DNA of 57,975 bases from Eubacterium sp. (GCA_024698585.1 JAILRB010000045.1:1-57975), one strand, 5' to 3'. Positions 45,871 through 54,658 are shown, numbered from the stretch's first letter. Translations and numbers: made by a program. The notes: generated by a model from the sequence alone, not told the origin.

Positions 45871-46488
45871 CTAAACACTACGTACTGCTTTTACAAAATC
45901 TTTCACCTTTCTCTGATCCTTTTCCTGTCTGTCCGTGCGTTCCACAGAAGAAGAAACATCCACCCCATCCGGGTGTAAGTAACAAATCGCTTCTGCAACA
46001 TTCTCCTGATTCAATCCGCCTGCCAACATCAACAGTTTATCATCCCTTGGGATTTGATCCATTAACTTCCAGTCGAAGGTTTCTCCACTTCCCGGTTTTG
46101 CAGCATCAAAAACATATCCAACGACCCGTTCCATAGTTTGATAGGTTTCGAAATCCTGCATATCAGATACATTAAATGCCTTCCAGATTGGAATCGTTGT
46201 CTCTTTCAGGATTTCCTCAAAGACCTCACCGTGAATCTGTATCAGGTCAAATCCTGCTCCTTCAATATCCTGAACCTGTTTCAAAGTCGGTTTCACTACC
46301 ACGGCAACCTTCTTGATCACCGGGTCTAATTCCTTCATAATTTGTTCTGCCTGTTTTATGGTAATATTTCTCTTACTTTTTTCAAAGAAGAGAACCATTC
46401 CTGCATAATCCACCTTCTCTTCGTTTAAATATATTGCCTCTTCCGGTCTTGTCAGACCGCATATTTTAATCTTTGTATTCTTTTCCAT
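45871..46488 (-). CDS. trpF: Phosphoribosylanthranilate isomerase
   Basis: 205 residues from the ATG at 46488, which has CAGGAG seven bases before it. The TrpF signature is intact: KIKICGLTRPEEA with the catalytic Cys, DLIQIHG, the general acid Asp in YVFDAAKPGSGETFDW, and the phosphate loop LAGGLNQENV with GVDVSSSVER. Third step of tryptophan synthesis from chorismate. No other trp gene is adjacent, so it is separated from the operon or supplies a stand-alone activity. Ends before a lipoprotein gene with no obvious terminator between. Confidence 0.95.
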   Translation of the reverse strand: MEKNTKIKICGLTRPEEAIYLNEEKVDYAGMVLFFEKSKRNITIKQAEQIMKELDPVIKKVAVVVKPTLKQVQDIEGAGFDLIQIHGEVFEEILKETTIPIWKAFNVSDMQDFETYQTMERVVGYVFDAAKPGSGETFDWKLMDQIPRDDKLLMLAGGLNQENVAEAICYLHPDGVDVSSSVERTDRQEKDQRKVKDFVKAVRSV

Positions 46489-46555
46489 GATTTGCTCCTG
46501 TTTTTTATTCCGTAGCTTCATTATACACCACTTCCACTAAGGATGGTCATTAAAT

Positions 46556-46588
46556 ATAAAAAAAGTGCCTAACATCGTTAGACACTTT
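46556..46588 (-). terminator. Terminator after tRNA-Leu
   Basis: AAAGTGTCTAAC pairs with GTTAGGCACTTT around a three-base loop on the minus strand (one G-U pair) and is followed by a run of T residues. Confidence 0.88.
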
Positions 46589-46595
46589 CTTAAAG

Positions 46596-46676
46596 TACAG
46601 GTGACAGGACTTGAACCTGCACGTCGAAGACACTAGAACCTAAATCTAGCGCGTCTGCCAATTCCGCCACACCTGC
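46596..46676 (-). tRNA. tRNA-Leu (anticodon UAG)
   Basis: The minus strand begins GCAGGTGTGGCGGAATTGGC and folds with acceptor stem GCAGGTG/CACCTGT (one G-U at the end), a D-arm with TTGGCAGACGCG, an anticodon stem CTAGA/TCTAG enclosing the loop TTTAGGT (anticodon TAG), a class II long variable arm (GTGTCTTCGACGT) and a T-arm GCAGG-TTCAAGT-CCTGT. The CCA end is not encoded. It should read CUN codons, chiefly CUA. Confidence 0.95.
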
Positions 46677-46715
46677 CCATTCATTGACTGTCCTTTGCCG
46701 GACTCAACGTGTTAG

Positions 46716-46744
46716 ATTATAGCATTGATTTCCTCTGATTTCAA
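46716..46744 (-). promoter_or_regulatory. tRNA-Leu promoter
   Basis: TTGAAA and TATAAT on the minus strand are spaced by 17 bases. The -10 box is about 40 bases before the mature 5' end of the tRNA. Good match to a sigma-A type promoter. Confidence 0.8.
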
Positions 46745-46772
46745 GTAAATCATTGCCGGATTTCCATAATAA

Positions 46773-46807
46773 AAATCCCCTGCTAAAGAGTTCTTTCTTT
46801 AACAGGG
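46773..46807 (-). terminator. Terminator after the glycosyltransferase-like gene
   Basis: CCCTGTTAAAG pairs with CTTTAGCAGGG over 11 bases (one G-U pair) on the minus strand, followed by ATTTTTATT. Confidence 0.85.
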
Positions 46808-46824
46808 AATTCCAAATCACATAC

Positions 46825-48249
46825 TTAATCAATTCTCTTTAACATCGTATGTGTCTCCGTCTTCATATAAACTTCATATTTTTCATCAACGATTTCCTTG
46901 ACCTCAGGAAGAAATTCTTTTTCTGTCACATGAATGATGTACTTCGCCTTTCCACTCCGTAACAAATCCTGTAATTCATCATAGAGCGAAAAATCCTTGG
47001 CACATTGAAAATCCTGCAAATGAATATACTTAAAACATGGATCAATTCCTGTCGCAAGATAGAAATAGCATCCACCATTATAAGCAATGACCTTATCTCT
47101 ATCCTTCTCATCAATCACACGAGCCATCGTTTTAAACTCATTTGTTAAGGACATATCATTATGAATGAATGCATCTCCACTCTTCCATAAACTCCATCCG
47201 AAGCCAACAACCAAACTCAAAATCAGTACATAATAAATGCATTTCTGAGCTGTTTTCTTCATATCCAACAATAGAAATCCCAACAGGATCGTCGGTGCAT
47301 AAACTAATAAATAATGTTCATATAGAGCACTTCCAAACTGGAAAATCATCGCAAAAGCACCCTGATAAATCAATATGCTTGACAAATTCCCCTGTTTTTT
47401 CACATTGATTACTCCAATGGCCAAACTTAATATAATAGCCGACATAAATAATAAAACATATTGAATTACATCCAACGCAGTATACTGATAAGTCATTTGA
47501 TTAATTACCGCATATCGGAAATTATATGTAAAGGTACAGTAAAGCATCTGCGGAATTGCATCTACCGCATAGAAATAAACAAAAATCGGAATGGACACGA
47601 TTACGCATCCACTAATAAATCCTCCGATAGCCTTTCCCAGTTCTTTCCACGTTTTATTATGTACAAAGAAAAGAGTGATTGTTAACATTTCCGCACATAA
47701 TGGAAACGCATTCGTCAGTCGTGTATAAGCACAAATGGCAAAGGTTATTCCAAAGAATAACGCATATCGAAAAACCTTCTTCAAATCCTTTTCTCGAAAG
47801 AATTGAATCGTGTAATACTGTGACCACATCAGAAAGGGTAAACAATACTCTCCAACAGTATTGCCTCGATCAAAAAACATAGCCATTGCAATCAAAGTAC
47901 CAAAGAACTGAACATACTTTGTCTTTTTCTCAAAATCAAATAAGCCAATTATTTTCTGAATTCCCCATAATGTGAAAACTAAAAATACTGCTTCCAAGAC
48001 TAATACAGCACATTTATTCTGAACAAATCCATAGGAAATGTACATTAAAAACATGAGAACCGGTCCTTTATGATCAAAAAAGTCCACATATGGGATTTCA
48101 CCCTGATGCATCAGTTTTCCCATCAACATAAATACATCCGAATCCGCTCCGTAAATATGGTAAACGGGTGAGGTGGTTCGCGCATAAATCAGTAAAAATA
48201 CCAACGAAATCCCGGCATATACTAAAAATTGTAGGGATATTTTTTTCAT
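46825..48249 (-). CDS. Polytopic membrane protein, GT39/ArnT-like glycosyltransferase family
   Basis: 474 residues with about ten membrane segments. The first external loop holds GADSDVFMLMGKLMHQGEIP and DFFDHKGPVL, the acidic pattern found in polyprenyl-phosphate-dependent glycosyltransferases of the PMT/ArnT fold (conserved Asp before a helix). The C-terminal tail (about 385-474) is soluble and outside. These proteins transfer a sugar from a lipid carrier to lipids, teichoic acid or proteins; the acceptor is unknown. It starts 22 bases downstream of the telA stop, and could be the last gene of the XpaC-VWA-TelA unit. Confidence 0.85.
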   Translation of the reverse strand: MKKISLQFLVYAGISLVFLLIYARTTSPVYHIYGADSDVFMLMGKLMHQGEIPYVDFFDHKGPVLMFLMYISYGFVQNKCAVLVLEAVFLVFTLWGIQKIIGLFDFEKKTKYVQFFGTLIAMAMFFDRGNTVGEYCLPFLMWSQYYTIQFFREKDLKKVFRYALFFGITFAICAYTRLTNAFPLCAEMLTITLFFVHNKTWKELGKAIGGFISGCVIVSIPIFVYFYAVDAIPQMLYCTFTYNFRYAVINQMTYQYTALDVIQYVLLFMSAIILSLAIGVINVKKQGNLSSILIYQGAFAMIFQFGSALYEHYLLVYAPTILLGFLLLDMKKTAQKCIYYVLILSLVVGFGWSLWKSGDAFIHNDMSLTNEFKTMARVIDEKDRDKVIAYNGGCYFYLATGIDPCFKYIHLQDFQCAKDFSLYDELQDLLRSGKAKYIIHVTEKEFLPEVKEIVDEKYEVYMKTETHTMLKRID

Positions 48250-48270
48250 TTTACTCCTCCGTAATTCCGT

Positions 48271-49407
48271 TTATTGAAATATCTCTTTTTCTCTTTCCAG
48301 TTTTTCAACCTGCTCATTTCCCATCTCAACCATTTCCTGGAATTCTCCAATGGTACTCTTCAAACGAGGCAATGCTTCCTGACGATACTTACTGATATCA
48401 TCCAACGCTTCCATGGTATCTGCAAAAGCCTGCTTCAGGGATTCCGCAGAAATAGCTGTGGCTGTTGCCTGACGATGAATTTCTGTTCCCTGAGTCTTTA
48501 ACATGTTGGCTGTGGCTTCAATCATATGATTGGTTGTGTCATTTAATGCATTAATTTTTTCCAGAACGATCTGTTCATCATATAATGCACCCGCCAGAGT
48601 AACCGCTGTTCTAAGGGCATTAACTGTTACCGTCTTTGCTCTGTCCACTGAACGGATTAATTCCTTATTATTCTTACGAATTAATTCCATTGCAATGATT
48701 CCCTGCTGATTAACTACTGCTAACTGCTGGAAATCCGTAATTCTCTGACGAAGCGGGAATAATAATTCCTCTTCGATGAACTTAATCTTTTCCGGAGATT
48801 CTCCACTAAGTTTTGCATTTTCCACTGCATTGCTTACACTGGCATCCAACTGTAAGCCTAATTCAATATTCTGTTTTAATTTCTTTGTCATTTCACGCAT
48901 GGAAGCCTGTTCAATCTCCAGCGTGGTATTATCATTGACAAGACTCTTTTTCCCTTTATCTAAGGATTCAATAATGTCTGCAATTTCCCTATCTGCCGTT
49001 TTATACTTTTCGAAATATCTGCGAATCGGATTGAAGAATTTTCCAAGCGGTCCTTTCTTCGCAAAATCTAAGCCGGAAGGATCCAAATCTCTCATTTTAA
49101 TTGTTAAATCTTCTAAGCTCTTGGCTACTTCTCCGCCTTCGCTTCCCTGCTGGCTTAACGTTCCCACGCGACGTTCCAAAATGGAGTTTTTCTTCTGTGC
49201 CTGCTGCATTAATTCCTGTCCGAAATTATCAATGACATCCGTATATTCTTTTCTCTGCTGAATGGAATCAATATCAACAGACATAATTTCCTGCGCCTGC
49301 TGCTGAGCAGTTGTCTGAATTGCAGTCTGCTCCTGTGGTGCCGGAGCCAGTTCCTGTTCAATCTGAACTTTTACTTCTTCCTGTGTCGGTAAACTTAAAT
49401 CTAACAT
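48271..49407 (-). CDS. telA: TelA-type toxic anion resistance protein
   Basis: 378 residues. Mostly coiled-coil: Gln-rich head (about 1-45), then DVIDNFGQELMQQAQKKNSI, MRDLDPSGLDFAKKGPLGKF and helical segments, matching TelA/KlaA-like proteins. Linked by family name to tellurite resistance on plasmids, but chromosomal members sit beside XpaC-type genes and respond to envelope stress; the molecular function is unknown. Here it is 24 bases after the VWA gene and next to an XpaC-like gene. No membrane segment, so cytoplasmic. Confidence 0.93.
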   Translation of the reverse strand: MLDLSLPTQEEVKVQIEQELAPAPQEQTAIQTTAQQQAQEIMSVDIDSIQQRKEYTDVIDNFGQELMQQAQKKNSILERRVGTLSQQGSEGGEVAKSLEDLTIKMRDLDPSGLDFAKKGPLGKFFNPIRRYFEKYKTADREIADIIESLDKGKKSLVNDNTTLEIEQASMREMTKKLKQNIELGLQLDASVSNAVENAKLSGESPEKIKFIEEELLFPLRQRITDFQQLAVVNQQGIIAMELIRKNNKELIRSVDRAKTVTVNALRTAVTLAGALYDEQIVLEKINALNDTTNHMIEATANMLKTQGTEIHRQATATAISAESLKQAFADTMEALDDISKYRQEALPRLKSTIGEFQEMVEMGNEQVEKLEREKEIFQ

Positions 49408-49431
49408 CTTTCTTATCCTCTCTTTTCCTTA

Positions 49432-51123
49432 TTACATTTCCGCATTAAACAACTGCTTTAACTGATATACGATATCGTCTGTTGTACTGTTAATGCTTGC
49501 GGCTTCATTGATATCACTAATCTGTTTTAACGCATCAATATCCGCATCATATCCGATGGTATATATCGGAACCTTCATTCCCGAAATAATTCCCTTTACA
49601 TCATTGAAACCATATCCCTGGTTGGTTTCCCCATCACTTAACACAAATAACATCGGCTTTACATCCGGTGTTTTTTCACACTGTTCCTTCAACATACTAA
49701 GGCCAACACAGATGGCATCAAAGGTTGCTGTCTCACCACCGGCATAGAGTGTTTCGACTGTTCCCTTAAACAAGGATTGCTGCTCTAAATCAAACTTTGC
49801 CAACGGTAACTCAATTGTTACATCATTATTGTAAGAAATTAATCCGATATAGTTTTCCCCATTAATATATTTCATGGAGTTTACCAAGGATTCCTTTAAG
49901 GACATGATTCTGTCTCCACTCATACTTCCTGAAGTGTCTGCAATAAAAACACATGCTACCGGATTTCCGCTATCCTTATTCTGCTTATACAAATTCTGCA
50001 TGGAAATCAACATATTTCCGTCCAGTTCCGGATATTCACACTGATACTGATCCATTTTATTAAATCCATCTTCTTCAGCAAGCTTCTTTGCCTTTTCTGT
50101 GGAGCAGTATTCTGCAAATTTTTTCAGAATTTCTTTCTTCTCATCGGTTGTGGAGGAAATTGCAACCAACGGATTATCATGACGATATCCATATGGTGTA
50201 AACTTATAATTCTTTGACAATACAGAATCATTAATATAGGTCTGGTATTCAGAAATAAATCCCTCCAGAGAGCCCTTATCTGCTGCATTTCTCATCTGTA
50301 CCGTAGTTAATGCAACAAATGGTACGTTATCCTGGAATTTCTTAAATCCTTCAATCGCAGTATCTGATAGTGGTGATTCTCCATCATATCGTTCCAGGGT
50401 ACAAGCTAAAAAGTTTAATCCCGCCGTACTAGTGAACGGATTCGTGTAACCCATCTGAATTTCTCCTGCCTCCGAAGCTTCTGTAATGGATTTCATATCG
50501 ACAGAACCGTACTTCTCCACAATTTTTTTATATACGTTATTCTTCAAAACAATACCTGCCACATTCTTTACGGTAGACTGCGCAACTGTTTCTGTTTCAA
50601 TACCTTCTTCACTTAACATGGAAATCCAAAACATACTGGATGGTGAAAAGCCGTCCGGTACAGCCTTTCCAGTCTTGATGTAGTCTCTTGCTAATCCACT
50701 GCTGACGCTACGAATCTGCACACTGACTTTCTGACCGTTTACTTCATAACCTTTCGCATTAAATTCCTTTGCTAAATCACACATCCATCCGTCAGTTCCA
50801 GAACCTGCTTTTTCCGGTGAACAGTAGATTTCAGCATACAACTTTGTATTCGCTTTCACACCGATTTCGTTATTATCAATATCCGGAAGTTCATCTGCTG
50901 TTGTATCATCATCTGTATATTCCACAGAAGATTTTACTGGCGTGCCTTTGATAGGTTCAATTTTCTTTACCATTTTTTCCAAATTCTTCTGAGCCTGTTC
51001 CTTGGAAATAGTCTTTTCCGATTTTCCTAAATTTCTTGTAAGATAAATACCTCCAAATACGGCAATCGCAACCACTGCAAAAATAATTACGATTAACCCT
51101 GCTTTGCTCTTGTTCTCTTCCAT
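49432..51123 (-). CDS. Membrane-anchored VWA protein with solute-binding-type domain
   Basis: 563 residues. One N-terminal membrane segment (about 9-28), a linker, then a periplasmic-binding-protein-like region (about 75-375: KLYAEIYCSPEKAGSGTDGW, SPSSMFWISMLSEEG, GYTNPFTSTAGLNFL) and a VWA domain (about 385-560) with an intact MIDAS: DTSGSMSGDR, a Thr/Ser in the next loops (GGETATFD) and an Asp in LSDGETNQG. The fusion of a type-2 binding fold with a metal-ion-dependent VWA domain on the outer membrane face suggests a sensor or scaffold that grips a ligand. It lies between an XpaC-like gene and telA. The combination is not one whose function I can name. Confidence 0.9.
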   Translation of the reverse strand: MEENKSKAGLIVIIFAVVAIAVFGGIYLTRNLGKSEKTISKEQAQKNLEKMVKKIEPIKGTPVKSSVEYTDDDTTADELPDIDNNEIGVKANTKLYAEIYCSPEKAGSGTDGWMCDLAKEFNAKGYEVNGQKVSVQIRSVSSGLARDYIKTGKAVPDGFSPSSMFWISMLSEEGIETETVAQSTVKNVAGIVLKNNVYKKIVEKYGSVDMKSITEASEAGEIQMGYTNPFTSTAGLNFLACTLERYDGESPLSDTAIEGFKKFQDNVPFVALTTVQMRNAADKGSLEGFISEYQTYINDSVLSKNYKFTPYGYRHDNPLVAISSTTDEKKEILKKFAEYCSTEKAKKLAEEDGFNKMDQYQCEYPELDGNMLISMQNLYKQNKDSGNPVACVFIADTSGSMSGDRIMSLKESLVNSMKYINGENYIGLISYNNDVTIELPLAKFDLEQQSLFKGTVETLYAGGETATFDAICVGLSMLKEQCEKTPDVKPMLFVLSDGETNQGYGFNDVKGIISGMKVPIYTIGYDADIDALKQISDINEAASINSTTDDIVYQLKQLFNAEM

Positions 51124-51152
51124 TTTTCTTCTCCTCGTTTTGCTTTAATTCT

Positions 51153-51875
51153 TTACTGATATAATTTTACTTCGTCAGTAAGACGTTCTATTTCTTCCAG
51201 AAGTGCATCTCCCGGTTTATATTCCTCTTTCACATCAGATAATTCCATAGACAATGTATCCATTTTCAAAAGAAGTTTCTCATTAACTGCAATTCCGTTT
51301 TGAATGATTTCCATATTCTTTTCATATAACGCTAATTGCTGTTCCTGAACATCATCCGGAATTAAATCTTTCTTATAGTTAGATAGTCTCTGATATTCGT
51401 TCTCATCAAACATCTGCATCCTGTTTGCCATGGAAACAATATTTTGCAATGCTGTTTCCCTTGCGGATTCCACAACCGAATAATATTTCTCCCAACTCAA
51501 ACTTCCCTGATCAAACCGCTCGTTAATCAGTTCTTCCGTTCTTCCAAAAGATTTTACCATTCGCTGTAATTGATTTTCTGCGGTCTTTGCTGTTCCCCCT
51601 ACATAACGACCTCCGAAGAAGCTTTTCAGGATTTGCTCCGCCTGCTGAGTATTCACGGATTCCATCCGAGAAATTTTTAGAACCGGTTTATCCTTTAACA
51701 TTTCATAATTTCCATAAAAAAATGCGAAGGCTAATCCCAACGCGATCATAATGGACATCCCCGCCCGAAAAATACTGTCATCAGATGGACGTAAATTTAA
51801 CAATCCCGGCGAGTAACAAACAATTGTTACTGCGATAATTATAAAGTTTAAAAAAAATATTTTATATGCTTTCAT
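51153..51875 (-). CDS. XpaC-like membrane protein
   Basis: 240 residues. Two hydrophobic segments at the N-terminus (about 5-25 and 38-56) followed by a long helical, charged cytoplasmic part with SFFGGRYVGGTAKTAENQLQ, RTEELINERFDQGSLSWEKY and Glu/Lys-rich coiled-coil, in keeping with XpaC (named for 5-bromo-4-chloroindolyl phosphate hydrolysis), a family commonly paired with TelA. There is no strong ribosome site before the ATG. First gene of the trio with the VWA protein and TelA; 18-base hairpin separation from the nudix gene upstream. Confidence 0.82.
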   Translation of the reverse strand: MKAYKIFFLNFIIIAVTIVCYSPGLLNLRPSDDSIFRAGMSIMIALGLAFAFFYGNYEMLKDKPVLKISRMESVNTQQAEQILKSFFGGRYVGGTAKTAENQLQRMVKSFGRTEELINERFDQGSLSWEKYYSVVESARETALQNIVSMANRMQMFDENEYQRLSNYKKDLIPDDVQEQQLALYEKNMEIIQNGIAVNEKLLLKMDTLSMELSDVKEEYKPGDALLEEIERLTDEVKLYQ

Positions 51876-51893
51876 TTGACTCTGTCACTTGAA

Positions 51894-51921
51894 ATATCGT
51901 CATCACAATGGATGACGATAT
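51894..51921 (-). terminator. Hairpin between the nudix gene and the XpaC-like gene
   Basis: A perfect 11-base stem, ATATCGTCATC paired with GATGACGATAT, around a six-base loop. The T tract after it is short (TTTC), so it may end the STAS-nitrilase-nudix transcript incompletely, letting some reads enter the XpaC unit. No separate promoter is evident in the 54-base gap. Confidence 0.75.
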
Positions 51922-51929
51922 TACTCCAT

Positions 51930-52496
51930 TTATTTATTATCTTTGATCCATAACATGCAATATGCCTGGGTTCTTGCTGCAAACATCTCCGTTTTCAGCA
52001 ACTGAGAAACTTCCTCTCTGGTGAACCATCCGGCTTTGATTTCTTCCATTTCGGAATGACTTGGTTTAAATTCTCCAGCAGCCTGTCCTACAAGGACAAT
52101 AACTTTTTCATTGGAAAAACCAACTGCAGAATAACTTTCCTTCCAAACTTCTAAAACCTGTTCCAATTGTAACCCGGTTTCTTCTCTTAATTCCCTGACC
52201 GCTGCTTCCTCCGGGCCTTCTCCATCGTCAATCAGCCCTGCAGGAAAATTATAAACCCATTGATTAACCGCCATACGGTACTCACAATTCAAAAGTATTT
52301 TATCATTTTCCCTATTATGCATAATCATAACCACGGCGTCAACCTTATTATGCGCTAAATCTTCTCCATTTTCAATATCCGGATTTCTGCTAATGATTTC
52401 ATATTGCTTTTCTTTTCCACTTTTTGTTTTATAGTGGATATTATACCTTGTAATAAACTTACCTTCATGTATTTTTTTTATATGATGAAATTTCAT
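51930..52496 (-). CDS. NUDIX hydrolase
   Basis: 188 residues. The Nudix box is complete: GLIDDGEGPEEAAVRELREE followed by TGLQLEQ. The preceding FPAGLIDDGE and the N-terminal Lys/Arg-rich strands resemble ADP-ribose/nucleoside-diphosphate-sugar pyrophosphatases rather than MutT. Substrate cannot be assigned. Its start is two bases from the end of the nitrilase-like gene, so the pair is co-transcribed, and a link to NAD or ADP-ribose chemistry is a reasonable but unproven idea. Confidence 0.93.
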   Translation of the reverse strand: MKFHHIKKIHEGKFITRYNIHYKTKSGKEKQYEIISRNPDIENGEDLAHNKVDAVVMIMHNRENDKILLNCEYRMAVNQWVYNFPAGLIDDGEGPEEAAVRELREETGLQLEQVLEVWKESYSAVGFSNEKVIVLVGQAAGEFKPSHSEMEEIKAGWFTREEVSQLLKTEMFAARTQAYCMLWIKDNK

Positions 52497-52498
52497 GA

Positions 52499-53908
52499 TT
52501 ATACTCCCTGCATCGTATTATAATACATACAGTCATGATTACATTCTCCCGTAAATGCCCCCGGACAGGTCTTCATTCCACAAAGCATCTGTGCTTCGTC
52601 ATCCGTTCGGCTAATTCGCTTTCTAACGTAACCAATATTTTCAAAGTTTGCTTCTTTTCCTTTAACCATAGACGCACACGTGTTAATCCAGACCACGTTA
52701 CAATCATCATGTGCACATAAATCAAAAGACTGTCTAAAGTCATACGAACCTGTGGAGAATGATGGCACAATAATTAATGTCAGTTTAAAACAACGCATTA
52801 ACTGTTCCATATACTTCGTGGTCAGGAAGTCCTTGCATATCAGAATTGCAATTCGACCAATCCCCTCAAAGTGGAAAATATTAATTACCATGCTCGGGAT
52901 AATTCCTTCCAAATAAGCACGACCTTCCGCTTCAATACGAAACGGATTCTGTTTGCACTGCTTACAAATCACATCTCCATTTCGGTTCATAATCGTTACT
53001 GTATTTCGTTTATTCTCCCAATATGAAGGAAGAATAATCATAGAAGGAACTTTCTCTCGTTCCACTTCTGTAAGTGCTTTCAGCTTATCACCAATATATT
53101 TTGTCATTTCCGGATTTCCTAACATTTCCGGGAATACAATAATATCACTCTCATTCTCTGCTGCATCAAGGATTTTTTCCCAAATTGTGGCATTATCTTT
53201 TTCAAAATCCTTTTCATCATAGGTAATGCTAAAATACTGCACACGATCCTTTTCATATAAGTCCGCTGTAAAATCCGGACTTAATCGAAGTGCTGTAGCT
53301 GCAACCTTCAATGATTTTTTCGTTGCAAAATTTGGAAATAAATCATTGGTCAGGAAGAAATGTCTGTCAATCAATTCTCCCAGAATATTGTTTTCCATCA
53401 GCAAGATGTTAAACAAGAAGTTATCCATACGGTTATAGCTATGGGAAAGTCTGTGTTTTCTTTCCCATACACAGGAACAACGTGGCAAAAGGCCGATTCC
53501 CGTCGCTTCACGATTCGTGTTTAACACGACGGAAAAATCATCTTCCTGAAATTCAGCAATTCGTTCCAACAGCAGTGTTTTCAAAGCGGCATCCAATGTC
53601 TGAACCAATCCGCATACACCAAAATAATCCTCTTTATTTCTCAGTTCTGAACTATAGATATCCAGTTTCTCGAAAAACTCCTCATCCATATCTTCATGGG
53701 TTAATTTATGAATAACCTTGTGAGACATACGATCTCGTCCCACATATTCTTCCTCATCAAACAGAATCGGAACTTTATCATTGATTTCATGTTCTATTCG
53801 CTGTCGCTCATTCACAGAAAGACAACTGTACATCACAAAAAAATCTTCCGTGCATGACTCAATGATATAAGCACATAAATCTGCTATCACATTATAAATA
53901 CGAGCCAT
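52499..53908 (-). CDS. Divergent nitrilase-fold protein with extra N- and C-terminal parts
   Basis: 469 residues. An N-terminal region of about 200 residues, which I do not recognise and which is helical with Asp/Glu-rich loops, precedes a carbon-nitrogen hydrolase domain (about 215-430). The Glu-Lys-Cys triad is visible: SDIIVFPEMLG (Glu), KQCKQNPFR (Lys) and IAILICKDFL (Cys). The tail holds six Cys in about 40 residues (LCGMKTCPG, ECNHDCMY), which could bind metal. Ordinary nitrilases end soon after the fold. It sits between an RsbW-like kinase and a Nudix hydrolase. Amidase or nitrilase activity is likely from the triad; the substrate is unknown. Confidence 0.82.
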   Translation of the reverse strand: MARIYNVIADLCAYIIESCTEDFFVMYSCLSVNERQRIEHEINDKVPILFDEEEYVGRDRMSHKVIHKLTHEDMDEEFFEKLDIYSSELRNKEDYFGVCGLVQTLDAALKTLLLERIAEFQEDDFSVVLNTNREATGIGLLPRCSCVWERKHRLSHSYNRMDNFLFNILLMENNILGELIDRHFFLTNDLFPNFATKKSLKVAATALRLSPDFTADLYEKDRVQYFSITYDEKDFEKDNATIWEKILDAAENESDIIVFPEMLGNPEMTKYIGDKLKALTEVEREKVPSMIILPSYWENKRNTVTIMNRNGDVICKQCKQNPFRIEAEGRAYLEGIIPSMVINIFHFEGIGRIAILICKDFLTTKYMEQLMRCFKLTLIIVPSFSTGSYDFRQSFDLCAHDDCNVVWINTCASMVKGKEANFENIGYVRKRISRTDDEAQMLCGMKTCPGAFTGECNHDCMYYNTMQGV

Positions 53909-53923
53909 CCTGTGTCCTCCTAC

Positions 53924-54340
53924 TTAATCCATCCGGATTTTTTTCTTCAAGGTTAAAATATTACAGTTTTCCTTATATTCATAAGAAACCTGATCCATGA
54001 TTTTCTTTGTCATAAAGATTCCTAAGCCACCAATCTGACGCTCCTCTGCACTCAAGGTCACATCCGGATCCGCCTTTTCTAAAGGATCATACGGAACTCC
54101 CTGGTCACAAAATGTAATGGACACTTCATGAGTCTCCTCATCCATGTCAATCCCTACAGTGGCTGTCCCTGTTCCGGAACCATAGGCATAGTTCGCAATA
54201 TTTACAAAAATTTCCTCCACAGCAATTCCAATCTGCATGGTATCCTTCATGGAACAATGATATCGTTCCAGATATTCTTCAATAAACATATTGACCGCAA
54301 TAAGATTATCCTTTGTGGCATCAAATTTTCTTTCTTCCAT
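53924..54340 (-). CDS. RsbW-type serine kinase (anti-sigma regulatory factor)
   Basis: 138 residues. GHKL ATP-binding fold: QIGIAVEEIFVNIANYAY (N box), FCDQGVPYDPLEKADP (G1 region) and GGLGIFMTKKIMDQVSYEY (G2). Such proteins phosphorylate STAS antagonists and hold a sigma factor or another target inactive. The partner STAS gene is directly upstream (22 bases). No sigma factor and no PP2C phosphatase is adjacent in this window, so the regulated target is not visible; the nitrilase-like protein may be it, but that is speculation. Confidence 0.92.
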   Translation of the reverse strand: MEERKFDATKDNLIAVNMFIEEYLERYHCSMKDTMQIGIAVEEIFVNIANYAYGSGTGTATVGIDMDEETHEVSITFCDQGVPYDPLEKADPDVTLSAEERQIGGLGIFMTKKIMDQVSYEYKENCNILTLKKKIRMD

Positions 54341-54361
54341 ATATGATTCCTTTCAAGACAA

Positions 54362-54658
54362 TTATTCAATCGTCAAAATACCTGTGAATCCTGTAATATC
54401 GAAAATATCCATAATTGTTTCGTTAACGTGAATCATCTTCATACTTCCCTGCTTGTTCATTCGTTTCTGAACTGCAAGAAGAATTCTGAGTCCGGAAGAT
54501 GAAATGTATTCTAAGTCCTGTAAATCCCATACAAGATTTTTCACGTTATCTAAATCCGCCCCAACTTCACTCTCTAACTGTGGGGATGTAACGGTATCCA
54601 ATCTACCGGAAAGTTTAATAGTCATCTGATCTCCCTGAATATTTTTTACAATCGTCAT
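54362..54658 (-). CDS. STAS anti-sigma factor antagonist
   Basis: 98 residues. The STAS motif is clear: IKLSGRLDTVTSPQLESEV at the start and LEYISSSGLRILLAVQKRM, where the middle Ser of ISSSGLR is the usual phosphorylation site. It should bind the RsbW-like kinase next door. First gene of the operon STAS-kinase-nitrilase-Nudix; the ribosome site GGAGG precedes the ATG, and a TATAAT lies at 54703-54708 on the minus strand. Confidence 0.93.
   Translation of the reverse strand: MTIVKNIQGDQMTIKLSGRLDTVTSPQLESEVGADLDNVKNLVWDLQDLEYISSSGLRILLAVQKRMNKQGSMKMIHVNETIMDIFDITGFTGILTIE

Noticed and set aside
46556..46588. Terminator of trpF
   Set aside because: It lies upstream of the trpF start on the minus strand and directly after the tRNA, so it belongs to the tRNA.
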